Assembly: GCA_017518255.1 (NCBI GenBank)
Contig: JAFWVK010000104.1
Location: forward strand, 1 to 32,604
From: Oscillospiraceae bacterium
GTDB taxonomy: Bacteria > Bacillota > Clostridia > Oscillospirales > Ruminococcaceae
Direction of reading: 5' to 3'
Length of the DNA stretch: 32,604 nt
The notes beneath the pieces were generated by a model. That model worked only from the letters and a program-made list of their open reading frames with translations, did not search any database and was not told the origin of the DNA. Made by a program: the position numbers and the translations under genes. Numbering within the stretch: the first letter of the stretch is position 1; the number at the start of each line of letters is the position of its first letter. Below are positions 1 to 7,244 of this stretch, piece after piece.

Positions 1-961
1 CAGTAGCACCAACCATCGGGTTGTTGCCCATACCGATCAGACCCATCATTTCCACGTGAGCCGGAACGGAGGAGGAACCTGCGAACTGTGCATCGGAGTG
101 CATTCTGCCCATGGTGTCGGTCATGCCGTAGGAAGCCGGACCAGCTGCCATGTTATCCGGATGCAGGGTTCTGCCCGTGCCGCCGCCGGATGCAACGGAG
201 AAATACTTCTTGCCTGCATCGGTGCGCTCCTTTTTATAGGTTCCTGCGACCGGATGCTGGAAACGGGTCGGGTTGGTGGAGTTGCCGGTGATGGAAACAT
301 CCACGTTTTCCTTCCACATGATAGCAACGCCCTCGGTGACGTCGTTTGCGCCGTAGCAGTTGACTTTTGCGCGGAGACCGTCGGAATATGCCTTGCGGAA
401 TACTTCCTTGACCTCGCCGGTCTTGTAATCCATTTCGGTCTCAACATAAGTAAAGCCGTTGATTCTTGCAATGATCTGTGCAGCGTCCTTGCCCAGACCG
501 TTCAGAATGACACGGAGGGGCTTCTGACGAACCTTGTTTGCCTTTTCGGCAATACCGATTGCACCCTCAGCAGCAGCAAAGGACTCGTGACCGGCAAGGA
601 ATGCAAAGCACTCGGTATCTTCTTCCAGAAGCATCTTGCCGAGGTTGCCGTGTCCCAGACCGACCTTGCGCTGATCTGCAACGGAACCCGGAATGCAGAA
701 GGCCTGAAGTCCTTCACCGATTGCGGCAGCAGCATCTGCAGCTCTGGTGCAGCCCTTCTTGATTGCGATTGCGCAGCCTACGGTGTAAGCCCATTTTGCA
801 TTTTCAAAGCAGATCGGCTGAATGCCTTCCACAAGCTTGTAGATATCCAGACCCTTTGCCTTGCAGATGTCGGCACATTCCTCAATCGAGCCGATGCCGT
901 ACTGACCGATTGCAGCTAAAATCTGCTTTTCTCTTCTCTCATAGGATTCAAATAATGCCAT
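1..961 (-). CDS. GGGtGRT protein (3' end beyond window)
   Basis: Read on the minus strand from an ATG at 959-961, with GGAGG at 971-975 as ribosome binding site, the frame is open for 320 codons to the window edge. The protein begins MALFESYERREKQILAAIGQ and carries the signature GGGTGRT at residues 259-265, followed by TLHPDNMAAGPASYGMTDTM. This is the hallmark of the family named GGGtGRT, about 330 residues long, so only a few C-terminal residues should be missing. The family has no established biochemical function to my knowledge. It is commonly found next to a NifU-like Fe-S scaffold homologue, as here: the upstream gene stops 14 bases before this start, so the two are certainly cotranscribed. 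An Fe-S or redox-linked role is inference from that neighbourhood only. There is no signal peptide; a cytoplasmic location is likely. Confidence 0.9.
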   Translation of the reverse strand, partial: MALFESYERREKQILAAIGQYGIGSIEECADICKAKGLDIYKLVEGIQPICFENAKWAYTVGCAIAIKKGCTRAADAAAAIGEGLQAFCIPGSVADQRKVGLGHGNLGKMLLEEDTECFAFLAGHESFAAAEGAIGIAEKANKVRQKPLRVILNGLGKDAAQIIARINGFTYVETEMDYKTGEVKEVFRKAYSDGLRAKVNCYGANDVTEGVAIMWKENVDVSITGNSTNPTRFQHPVAGTYKKERTDAGKKYFSVASGGGTGRTLHPDNMAAGPASYGMTDTMGRMHSDAQFAGSSSVPAHVEMMGLIGMGNNPMVGAT

Positions 962-975
962 GATTGCGTTCCTCC

Positions 976-1668
976 TTATTCCCGTCTCGGGTCAACGAGC
1001 TTCACGGCATCAGCTACTCTGCCGTACTGCCCCTGTGCCTTCTCGTATGCGGTGTTTGCATCGTCGCCTGCCTTGATGAAGTCCATCATCTTGCCGAAGT
1101 TCACGAATTTGTAGCCGATGATCTCATCATCCTCGTTCAGCGCGAGCTTTGTGACATAGCCGTCTGTCATTTCGAGGTAGCGCGGACCCTTTGCCAGAGT
1201 GCCGTACATGGTACCGACCTGCGAACGGAGACCTTTTCCGAGATCTTCGAGTCCGGCACCGACAACCAGACCGCCCTCAGAGAATGCAGACTGCGATCTG
1301 CCGTAAACGATCTGGAGGAACAGCTCTCTCATAGCGGTATTGATCGCATCACATACGAGGTCTGTGTTCAGTGCCTCAAGAATGGTTCTGCCGGGGAGAA
1401 TCTCTGCTGCCATCGCAGCAGAATGAGTCATACCGGAGCATCCGATTGTTTCAACGAGTGCTTCCTGAATCACGCCTTCTTTGACGTTGAGTGTGAGCTT
1501 GCAGGTACCCTGCTGCGGTGCGCACCAGCCAACACCGTGCGTAAAGCCGGAGATATCCTTAATCTCCTTCGCCTTTACCCACTTTGCTTCCTCCGGAATC
1601 GGAGCAGCGCCGTGTGCAACGCCCTGCGCGATCGGGCACATGGTTTCCACTTCATGCGAATAAATCAT
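976..1668 (-). CDS. NifU/IscU-like iron-sulfur cluster scaffold homologue
   Basis: A 230-residue protein starting MIYSHEVETMCPIAQG. The start at 1666-1668 is chosen because AGGAGT lies about 8 bases upstream; the open frame extends 46 codons further up without any ribosome site. Residues about 75-120 contain VETIGCSGMTHSAAMAAEIL, which resembles the NifU/IscU active-site region with a cysteine after a glycine. Other cysteines occur in GWCAPQQGTC and DLVCDAIN. The second half (YGTLAKGPRYLEMTDGYVTKL) is not in classical IscU, so this is a longer relative rather than a housekeeping scaffold. It is the first gene of a two-gene operon with the GGGtGRT protein. Binding of an Fe-S cluster is a family inference; its target is unknown. 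Confidence 0.8.
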   Translation of the reverse strand: MIYSHEVETMCPIAQGVAHGAAPIPEEAKWVKAKEIKDISGFTHGVGWCAPQQGTCKLTLNVKEGVIQEALVETIGCSGMTHSAAMAAEILPGRTILEALNTDLVCDAINTAMRELFLQIVYGRSQSAFSEGGLVVGAGLEDLGKGLRSQVGTMYGTLAKGPRYLEMTDGYVTKLALNEDDEIIGYKFVNFGKMMDFIKAGDDANTAYEKAQGQYGRVADAVKLVDPRRE

Positions 1669-1835
1669 ATACAAACTCCTTTCGATTTTTGAAACATCAG
1701 ATGTCTTTCTGCCGGTCTGACCGCAGGACAGGCGGAATGCTCCGTCTGTTCCGGACAAAGCGGCAGCGTATCGGACACCCTTCCTGTTTCGGGACAGCCG
1801 GATCACTGCCTGTTCCGTATCACTGCCTGTCTTTT

Positions 1836-1864
1836 ATTTTACTACATTTCCGCCTTAAAATCAA
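1836..1864 (-). promoter_or_regulatory. Sigma-A promoter of the NifU-like/GGGtGRT operon
   Basis: On the minus strand TTGATT (1864-1859), a 17-base spacer and TAAAAT (1841-1836). It implies a leader of about 160 nt before the ATG at 1668. That leader contains a 12-base sequence repeated in tandem with a 17-base period (plus-strand 1802-1813 and 1819-1830, ATCACTGCCTGT). Confidence 0.6.
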
Positions 1865-1923
1865 GTGGTTTTTTGAAGATTGGCTTTTTTTGTTTCGATT
1901 TCGGCCGGATTCGGCATCAGGTC

Positions 1924-1952
1924 TTGCATTTTGCGGCATTTTGTACTATAAT
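1924..1952 (+). promoter_or_regulatory. Sigma-A promoter of the C-GCAxxG-C-C gene and permease
   Basis: TTGCAT (1924-1929), a 17-base spacer and a perfect TATAAT (1947-1952). Transcription would start near 1959, about 30 bases before the ATG at 1991. The region 1669-1990 between the divergent genes contains these two divergent promoters and no gene. Confidence 0.65.
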
Positions 1953-1990
1953 AAAAGACAGAAATCAGTGCGGAAGGAGTGTTCATCCGA

Positions 1991-2491
1991 ATGAAAACCG
2001 ATCATGAAAAGCGTGCCTGCGAGCTGTTTTCTTCCGGCTGCAACTGTGCGCAGGCGGTTTTGACCGCATTCAGCGATGTCACAGGACTGGATGAGGAAAC
2101 ATCCATGCGGATTTCCTCCTCCTTCGGAGCCGGAATGGGACGGATGCGGGAGGTCTGCGGCACCTGTTCCGGAATGTTTATGGCTGCCGGACTGCTTTAC
2201 GGTCTTTCTCCCGGGTTTGATGACCGCGAAAAGGCAGCGCATTATGCCCGTATTCAGGAGCTTGCTGCACAGTTCAAAGAAGAACACGGCAGCCTGATCT
2301 GCCGGGAGCTGCTGAAAGGACTGAAGGTTACCAGCACACCGACGCCGGATGCCCGTACAGAAGAATACTACAAGGTACGCCCTTGTATCCGTTTTGTCCG
2401 GACTGCCGTGCGGATTCTGGAAAAGTATCTTGCGGAGCATCCTGTTTCAAATACGGGTTATGACAAAAAAGGCGGGGGCGGACATGTTTGA
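1991..2491 (+). CDS. C-GCAxxG-C-C family redox protein
   Basis: A 166-residue protein starting MKTDHEKRACELFSSGCNCAQAVL. The ATG at 1991 fits the family start, with GGAAGGAG at 1972-1979; a GTG four codons earlier overlaps that ribosome site and is less likely. Family features are GCNCAQAV near residues 16-23, FGAGMGRMREVCGTCSGM, a cysteine in SLICRELL, and a last cysteine in VRPCIRFV. This is the C-GCAxxG-C-C family (PF09719), proposed to carry a redox-active disulfide or bind metal; its substrate is not established. The stop overlaps the start of the purine permease by 8 bases, so translation of the two is probably coupled. A direct functional tie to purine uptake is not obvious. Confidence 0.85.
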   Translation: MKTDHEKRACELFSSGCNCAQAVLTAFSDVTGLDEETSMRISSSFGAGMGRMREVCGTCSGMFMAAGLLYGLSPGFDDREKAAHYARIQELAAQFKEEHGSLICRELLKGLKVTSTPTPDARTEEYYKVRPCIRFVRTAVRILEKYLAEHPVSNTGYDKKGGGGHV

Positions 2492-3845
2492 GAAACTGTT
2501 CAGATTAAAGGAAAACAAGACAACTGCAAAAACCGAGATTGCTGCCGGTATTACCACATTTATGACAATGGCGTATATTCTCGCGGTCAATCCGAGTGTG
2601 CTGGGTGCGGCAGGCATGGACAGTACGGCAGTTCTTCTCGCAACCTGTATTGCATCGTTCCTCGGCACGTTCTGCATGGCGCTGATGGCGAATCTGCCTT
2701 TTGCGCTTTCAGCGGGCATGGGGCTGAATGCCTATATGGCATATACGGTCTGCGGCGTGATGGGTTATCCGTGGCAGGTTGCCCTGCTCGCAGTTTTTAT
2801 TGAGGGCATTGTATTTATTATCCTGTCACTGACGCGGGTGCGCGAGGCAATTTTCAATGCCATTCCGCTGTCGCTCAAAAAGGCGGTTTCAGTCGGAATC
2901 GGTCTGTATATTGCTTTTATCGGGTTACAGAACGCAAAGCTTTCCGTTGATTCTGCAACGCTCGTTTCACTTGTGAATTTCCGCGAGCATTTTCATACGA
3001 CCGGCATCTGTGCGATGCTTGCCGTTATCGGAATCATCCTGATGGCATTGCTTTATATTAAAAAAGTACCCGGTTCCATTCTGATCGGTATTATTGCGAC
3101 ATGGCTGCTCGGAATCATCTGTGAACTCTGCGGGCTGTATACGGTCGATGCAGAGAACGGTTTTTATTCTCTGATCCCGAAATTCAGAGTGACGGATTTC
3201 TCAAAGCTCGGCGAGACATTCGGACAGTGTTTCAAGGTTGATTTCAATAAAATCGGCATATTTAATTTTATTGTTGTGATTTTTTCGTTCCTGTTTGTCG
3301 ATCTTTTTGATACACTTGGTACACTGATCGGCGTTGCGGCGAAATCCGGAATGCTTGACAAAGAGGGGAAGCTTCCGCGCATCCGTCAGGCGCTGACGGC
3401 GGATGCCGTTGCGACAACTGCCGGTGCCGTTCTCGGAACTTCCACAACATCAACCTTTGTGGAATCCTCTGCCGGTGTTGCGGCGGGCGGAAGAACCGGT
3501 CTGACATCGATGACCACATCAATCCTGTTCCTGCTTTCAATGTTTTTTGCGTCGGTTTTCACTGCTATTCCGGCATTTGCCACAGCGCCGGCACTGATTA
3601 TTGTCGGCTTCCTGATGTTCAGTACGATTACGGAAATCAAATTTACTGAGGATGAATATACCTCAGCAATTCCGGCATATCTCTGTATCATCGCAATGCC
3701 GCTGTTTTACAGCATTTCCGAGGGCATCTCGATCGGTGTCATCTCATATGTGATCCTCAATCTTGTCTGCGGTAAGCGAAAACAGATCAATCCGATTATG
3801 TATATTCTTGCGGTTCTGTTTATTCTGAAGTACGTTTTCCTCTGA
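2484..3845 (+). CDS. NCS2-family purine permease, AzgA/PbuG type
   Basis: A 453-residue polytopic membrane protein starting MFEKLFRLKENKTTAKTEIA, typical for AzgA-like nucleobase permeases (about 430-480 residues, 12-14 membrane segments). Diagnostic stretches are AGITTFMTMAYILAVNP near the N-terminus, ANLPFALSAGMGLNAYMAYT, LFVDLFDTLGTLIGVAAK, and the signature TSTTSTFVESSAGVAAGGRT. The ATG at 2484 lies inside the end of the upstream gene (8-base overlap), after a G-rich stretch that may serve as ribosome site. An in-frame ATG at 2460 would add eight residues. The family imports adenine, guanine or hypoxanthine by proton symport; the substrate here cannot be told from sequence. No purine riboswitch is visible in the short leader of the upstream gene. 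Confidence 0.93.
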   Translation: MFEKLFRLKENKTTAKTEIAAGITTFMTMAYILAVNPSVLGAAGMDSTAVLLATCIASFLGTFCMALMANLPFALSAGMGLNAYMAYTVCGVMGYPWQVALLAVFIEGIVFIILSLTRVREAIFNAIPLSLKKAVSVGIGLYIAFIGLQNAKLSVDSATLVSLVNFREHFHTTGICAMLAVIGIILMALLYIKKVPGSILIGIIATWLLGIICELCGLYTVDAENGFYSLIPKFRVTDFSKLGETFGQCFKVDFNKIGIFNFIVVIFSFLFVDLFDTLGTLIGVAAKSGMLDKEGKLPRIRQALTADAVATTAGAVLGTSTTSTFVESSAGVAAGGRTGLTSMTTSILFLLSMFFASVFTAIPAFATAPALIIVGFLMFSTITEIKFTEDEYTSAIPAYLCIIAMPLFYSISEGISIGVISYVILNLVCGKRKQINPIMYILAVLFILKYVFL

Positions 3846-3856
3846 TTGTATAGGAG

Positions 3857-3888
3857 AGCCCTGACCGTTTGGTCAGGGCTGATTTTTT
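3857..3888 (+). terminator. Intrinsic terminator after the purine permease
   Basis: A perfect 10-bp stem (AGCCCTGACC / GGTCAGGGCT) with loop GTTT, followed by GATTTTTT. The T-run overlaps the stop codon of the convergent Sua5-like gene. On the minus strand there is no T-run, so it works mainly for the plus strand. Confidence 0.9.
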
Positions 3889-4912
3889 ATCTGCATGTCA
3901 CAATGTCATAGCCTGCTGCGCGGATCAGCCGGTTATATACGGCAAGCCCGACACCGTCCGTGCGGGGCGCACGGACAAAAATATGCTTTGCGCCGCAGGC
4001 ATCCAGCTCCCGCAGGCTTCTGAAAAAGGCGGCTGCACGCGCCTCGTCCGTGTCTCCGTAAGGACAGCAGGCAATGCCTTCTGCTTCGCAGAGCGGAACA
4101 TCCGCATCAAAGCACAGCGCATAAACGCCGTCAGCCGTGTGCTGCCGCATAAACGCAAGAAATGCTGCCTGCTCGCCCTGTACCAGTGTCACTGCCGCTT
4201 TCGGTGCATAATGCTTATACTTCATTCCCGGTGAGCGGACAACCGCATCCGGAGAAATCTGCGCCAGAACCGCATCATCGACAATGACACGCGCAGCAAC
4301 AGTCTGAAGCTGTTCGGGTGTGACAAATCCCGGCCGCAGAATGCGGACGGTTTCCGCGTCATCCAGTTGAATGACGGTTGACTCCACGCCGCAGAAACAG
4401 CTTCCGCCTTCCAGAACTGCCGGAATTCTGCCGTTCATGTCTTCCATCATATGTGCTGCTGTTGTGGGACTGGGGCTGCCGGAGCGGTTGCCGGAGGGTG
4501 CCGCAACAGGAACTCCCGCAGCACGGATCAGTGCCTGTGCGACCGGATGAGCAGGGAACCGCACGCCGACGGTATCGAGTCCGCCTGCGGTTACGGAAGG
4601 AATCCTGTCAGTCCGCGGAAGGATGATTGTCAAAGGCCCCGGCCAGAAGCGGTCTGCAAGCTGCAAAGCCAGCGGGGGAATATCCCTCACCAGCGGCTTC
4701 CAGTCCGCACGGTCCGCAATATGCACAATCAGCGGATTGTCGGAAGGTCTGCCTTTTGCGGCAAACACCTTTCTGACAGCTTCCGCATTGCCCGCATCGC
4801 AGCCGAGACCGTATACCGTTTCCGTCGGCATCCCGACAATCTCTCCGCTGCGAATCAGGTCGGCGGCATAGGCAATATCCTCATCTGTATTCTGAAGGAG
4901 TCTGGTTATCAT
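3887..4912 (-). CDS. L-threonylcarbamoyladenylate synthase (Sua5/YwlC type)
   Basis: A 341-residue protein that makes threonylcarbamoyl-AMP from threonine, bicarbonate and ATP, the first step of the t6A37 modification of ANN-decoding tRNAs. The YrdC/TsaC domain covers about residues 10-200, with MPTETVYGLGCDA, the KGRPSDNPLIVHI nucleotide/threonine-binding stretch, FWPGPLTIIL and APSGNRSGSPSPT. A C-terminal Sua5 domain (about 240-341) follows the linker SPGMKYKHYAPKA, so this is the long Sua5 form rather than the short TsaC form. Its ATG overlaps the TGA of prfA by 4 bases (ATGA), so the two are translationally coupled. The pairing with release factor 1 is common in Firmicutes. Confidence 0.95.
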   Translation of the reverse strand: MITRLLQNTDEDIAYAADLIRSGEIVGMPTETVYGLGCDAGNAEAVRKVFAAKGRPSDNPLIVHIADRADWKPLVRDIPPLALQLADRFWPGPLTIILPRTDRIPSVTAGGLDTVGVRFPAHPVAQALIRAAGVPVAAPSGNRSGSPSPTTAAHMMEDMNGRIPAVLEGGSCFCGVESTVIQLDDAETVRILRPGFVTPEQLQTVAARVIVDDAVLAQISPDAVVRSPGMKYKHYAPKAAVTLVQGEQAAFLAFMRQHTADGVYALCFDADVPLCEAEGIACCPYGDTDEARAAAFFRSLRELDACGAKHIFVRAPRTDGVGLAVYNRLIRAAGYDIVTCR

Positions 4913-5991
4913 GTATCTGTCTCCTTTTCTCCGCTGAGTTTTTCAGCCTGTTCTGCCGATTGCAGTGCCGAGATGACCGGATCAAGATCACCGTTCATCA
5001 CATCCTCAAGGCGGTACATTGAAAAGCCGATCCGATGATCGGTCAGGCGGCTCTGCGGGAAATTATAGGTTCGTATCTTCTCGGAACGGTCGCCGGAGCC
5101 GACCTGTGTGCGGCGTTCCGCCGCAACCTGCGCGTTCTGCTCCGCCTGTGCTTTGGCAAACAGGCGTGCGCGGAGTACCGAAAGGGCTCTGTCCTTGTTT
5201 TTATACTGGCTGCGTTCGTCCTGGCATTCTACAACCGTCCCGGTCGGAATATGTGTGACGCGGATTGCCGAGGAGGTTTTATTGATATGCTGTCCGCCGG
5301 CGCCGCTGGAACGGAATACGTCAATGCGAAGATCGTTCGGGTTCAGTTCCAGCTCGACATCCTCAACCTCCTGCAGCACGGCAACGGTTACGGTTGAGGT
5401 ATGCACTCTGCCCTGCGATTCCGTTTCCGGAACGCGCTGTACGCGGTGAACGCCGCTTTCAAATTTCATTTTGGCATATACGCGGTCACCGCTGAGTGAA
5501 AAGATGACTTCCTTTGTGCCGCCGCGCTCAGTCTCGTTCAGATTCATGACAGTCTGTTTCCAGCCCTGCCGTTCGGCATACATTGAGTACATTCTGTGCA
5601 GGGAATGCGCAAACAGCGCGGCTTCCTCCCCGCCGGCTCCGCTGCGGATTTCGACGATGACATTGCGTTCATCCTCAGCGTGATCCGGGGTCAGAAGCTG
5701 CGTGATTTCCGCTTCGAGCTGCTGCATTTTCTCCGCAGCGGTCTTTCGTTCCTCCTGCGCCATTTGTCGGAATTCCGCATCCGCTTCCGGATCGGAAAGC
5801 AGTTCGTCGGCGTTCTGAATCTGCTGTCTGCTGGCCGTATAGCAGCGGTATGCCTCGACAACCGGTGTGAGCTGCTTATATTCTTTCATCAGTGCCGCGA
5901 GACGTTCAGGGTCTGACGCACTGTTCTGCAAATGCTCGGTAATTTCCTCATACCGCTGCTCCGCTTTCCGGAGCTGATCTTCAAACTGCAT
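4909..5991 (-). CDS. prfA: Peptide chain release factor 1
   Basis: A 360-residue class I release factor, the usual length, which reads UAA and UAG stop codons. Helical domain 1 occupies about residues 1-100. The PxT anticodon-like tripeptide (PET, 188-190) sits within VQRVPETESQGRVHTS, which identifies RF1 rather than RF2. The catalytic GGQ is at 232-234 within SSGAGGQHINKTSS. The C-terminus contains IRTYNFPQSRLTDHRIG, also RF1-typical. Start ATG at 5989-5991 with AGAGGAAG upstream. It leads a two-gene operon with the Sua5-like gene. The PrmC methyltransferase that modifies the GGQ glutamine is often adjacent to prfA in other bacteria but is not in this window. Confidence 0.97.
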   Translation of the reverse strand: MQFEDQLRKAEQRYEEITEHLQNSASDPERLAALMKEYKQLTPVVEAYRCYTASRQQIQNADELLSDPEADAEFRQMAQEERKTAAEKMQQLEAEITQLLTPDHAEDERNVIVEIRSGAGGEEAALFAHSLHRMYSMYAERQGWKQTVMNLNETERGGTKEVIFSLSGDRVYAKMKFESGVHRVQRVPETESQGRVHTSTVTVAVLQEVEDVELELNPNDLRIDVFRSSGAGGQHINKTSSAIRVTHIPTGTVVECQDERSQYKNKDRALSVLRARLFAKAQAEQNAQVAAERRTQVGSGDRSEKIRTYNFPQSRLTDHRIGFSMYRLEDVMNGDLDPVISALQSAEQAEKLSGEKETDT

Positions 5992-6023
5992 GGAATCTTC
6001 CTCTCTGCGGCTTATTCAATGCT

Positions 6024-6052
6024 ATTATACTATAAATCCGGCAAAATAGCAA
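6024..6052 (-). promoter_or_regulatory. Sigma-A promoter of prfA
   Basis: On the minus strand TTGCTA (6052-6047), a 17-base spacer and a perfect TATAAT (6029-6024), starting transcription about 25 bases before the prfA ATG. Confidence 0.7.
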
Positions 6053-6097
6053 GAGGCGCGGAGCTCGCGGGAGTGGCAAAACGGGGATTTTACAGAG

Positions 6098-6387
6098 GCA
6101 TCCGCTTCGCGGATGCGCAGTTTGTCGAGAAACCTCGAAAGAATCATCTCAAAAGTTTTGATCCAACTTTTTTAAAAGTTGGCGGAGTCCAGAGGCGGAG
6201 CCTCTGGTCGCCCTCCGCAGAGGGCGAAACTCCTTATTCGCGTGAAAAGCGCTAAAGATAGGGGCTTGGGGGAAGGAAAACAAGAGTTTTCCTTCCCCCA
6301 TTATCAATCTTTTGCACCTCTCTTGACAGGGACAAATTGCAGAATAAGTGACTATATCTACAAGCGGGGCATCCGCATCGCGGATGC
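6098..6387. repeat. Hairpin-rich intergenic element A, MITE-like, between two copies of one hairpin
   Basis: The gap 5992-6756 has no convincing gene. It holds a dense set of inverted repeats. These are 6098-6116 (GCATCCGC, TTC loop), 6163-6182 (CCAACTTT arms), 6189-6207 (CCAGAGGC arms), 6208-6227 (TCGCCCTC arms), 6267-6300 (perfect 15-bp arms TGGGGGAAGGAAAAC) and 6369-6387. The last has the same arms as the first, with loop ATC. Short arms GGAGT 6184-6188 and ACTCC 6229-6233 enclose two of these hairpins and would form a three-way junction. The core from about 6117 (CAGTTTGTCGAGAAA) to about 6368 (TATCTACAAGC then GGG) resembles element B at 20157-20381 in its ends and in a central GGGGCTTGGGG...CCCCATTAT block. 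I infer a small non-autonomous repeat element. No transposase is present. Confidence 0.55.
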
Positions 6388-6648
6388 TATTTTGGAATGA
6401 GGAACTCTATCGCAGTTCCCCAAGCCCGCCGTGCAGTGCGCGGTGCCGTTTTCGCTTTCCGTCCTCAGGCAGTCCGAAAAAATCACAGTAAACGAAGCTG
6501 CAAAATCGGCGGGGAAGAACCCCTGAGCAGACAGCACTCGCCGAAGATGCAGAGCAGAAAATATGATATATTGCATCAAAATTTATACTTTGTCCACGGA
6601 ATATTCACCTTAAATATGGCTTGATTCATGCAGGAGCAGCTTCAAAAG

Positions 6649-6677
6649 TTGACAATTTTACGGTTCTGTGATATACT
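6649..6677 (+). promoter_or_regulatory. Strong sigma-A promoter of the gtrA-gtrB glycan operon
   Basis: Consensus TTGACA (6649-6654), a 17-base spacer and TATACT (6672-6677). Transcription should start near 6684, giving a leader of about 70 nt. No further promoter or terminator is obvious until after the GtrB-like gene. Confidence 0.8.
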
Positions 6678-6756
6678 TAATATGGATATTTGTCTGATTT
6701 CGGAAACGGGAATCAGAAAGAAAACAGCAGAAATGGATGCGGAGGGAGACAAATCA

Positions 6757-7206
6757 ATGAAATTGCTTATTGACTCCGTATTCCGGAAGCTGAAAGCGGA
6801 ATCACCGGAAGAACGAAAAGCCCTGATCCGCCAGTTTATCAAGTTCGGATTGGTCGGGCTTTCCAATACGCTGGTTGCATGGGCTGTCTATTATCTGGTT
6901 TTGTGGCTGAATCCCGATCTCTATATGGTCGGCAGCATTGCGGGAACTGTCATCAGCATTGCCAATGCGTTTTTCTGGAATGACCGGTTTGTATTCAAGG
7001 GCGCCGAAAAAGACCGGAAGAGCAAGCTGAAACGGCTTGGCAAAACCTATGTCAGCTACGGCGGAACCTCAATTCTGGCGACTGTACTGCTCTGGGCTGA
7101 GGTGCGTTTTCTGGGCGTCGGAAAGGTGTTTGCTCCGGTTCTGAACCTGCTGATTACGATTCCGCTGAATTTTCTGATTAACAAGTTCTGGACGTTTCAT
7201 AAATAG
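6757..7206 (+). CDS. GtrA family membrane protein (lipid-linked sugar flippase-like)
   Basis: A 149-residue protein with four predicted membrane helices. After a short basic N-terminus come FIKFGLVGLSNTLVAWAVYYLVLW, VGSIAGTVISIANAFFWNDRFVF, a third helix around ILATVLLWAEVRFL, and VLNLLITIPLNFLINKFWTFHK, the typical GtrA ending. The start at 6757 has GGAGGGAG at 6741-6748; the open frame extends 43 codons upstream but across the promoter. GtrA proteins are proposed to flip polyprenyl-phosphate-linked monosaccharides across the cytoplasmic membrane and work with a GtrB-type transferase. The last gene of this operon encodes such a transferase, so the two probably act on the same lipid-linked sugar. 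Confidence 0.9.
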   Translation: MKLLIDSVFRKLKAESPEERKALIRQFIKFGLVGLSNTLVAWAVYYLVLWLNPDLYMVGSIAGTVISIANAFFWNDRFVFKGAEKDRKSKLKRLGKTYVSYGGTSILATVLLWAEVRFLGVGKVFAPVLNLLITIPLNFLINKFWTFHK

Positions 7207-7244
7207 TATCTGTATGAAAGTCTTGAGAAAGGAAATGAGAAACA

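Noticed and set aside
56..919. Open frame of 287 codons on the plus strand
   Set aside because: It lies antisense to the clear GGGtGRT gene, has cysteine-rich composition typical of a shadow frame, and shows no recognisable domain.
6397..6624. 75-codon open frame before gtrA
   Set aside because: No ribosome site or recognisable motif, and basic low-information composition; treated as non-coding.
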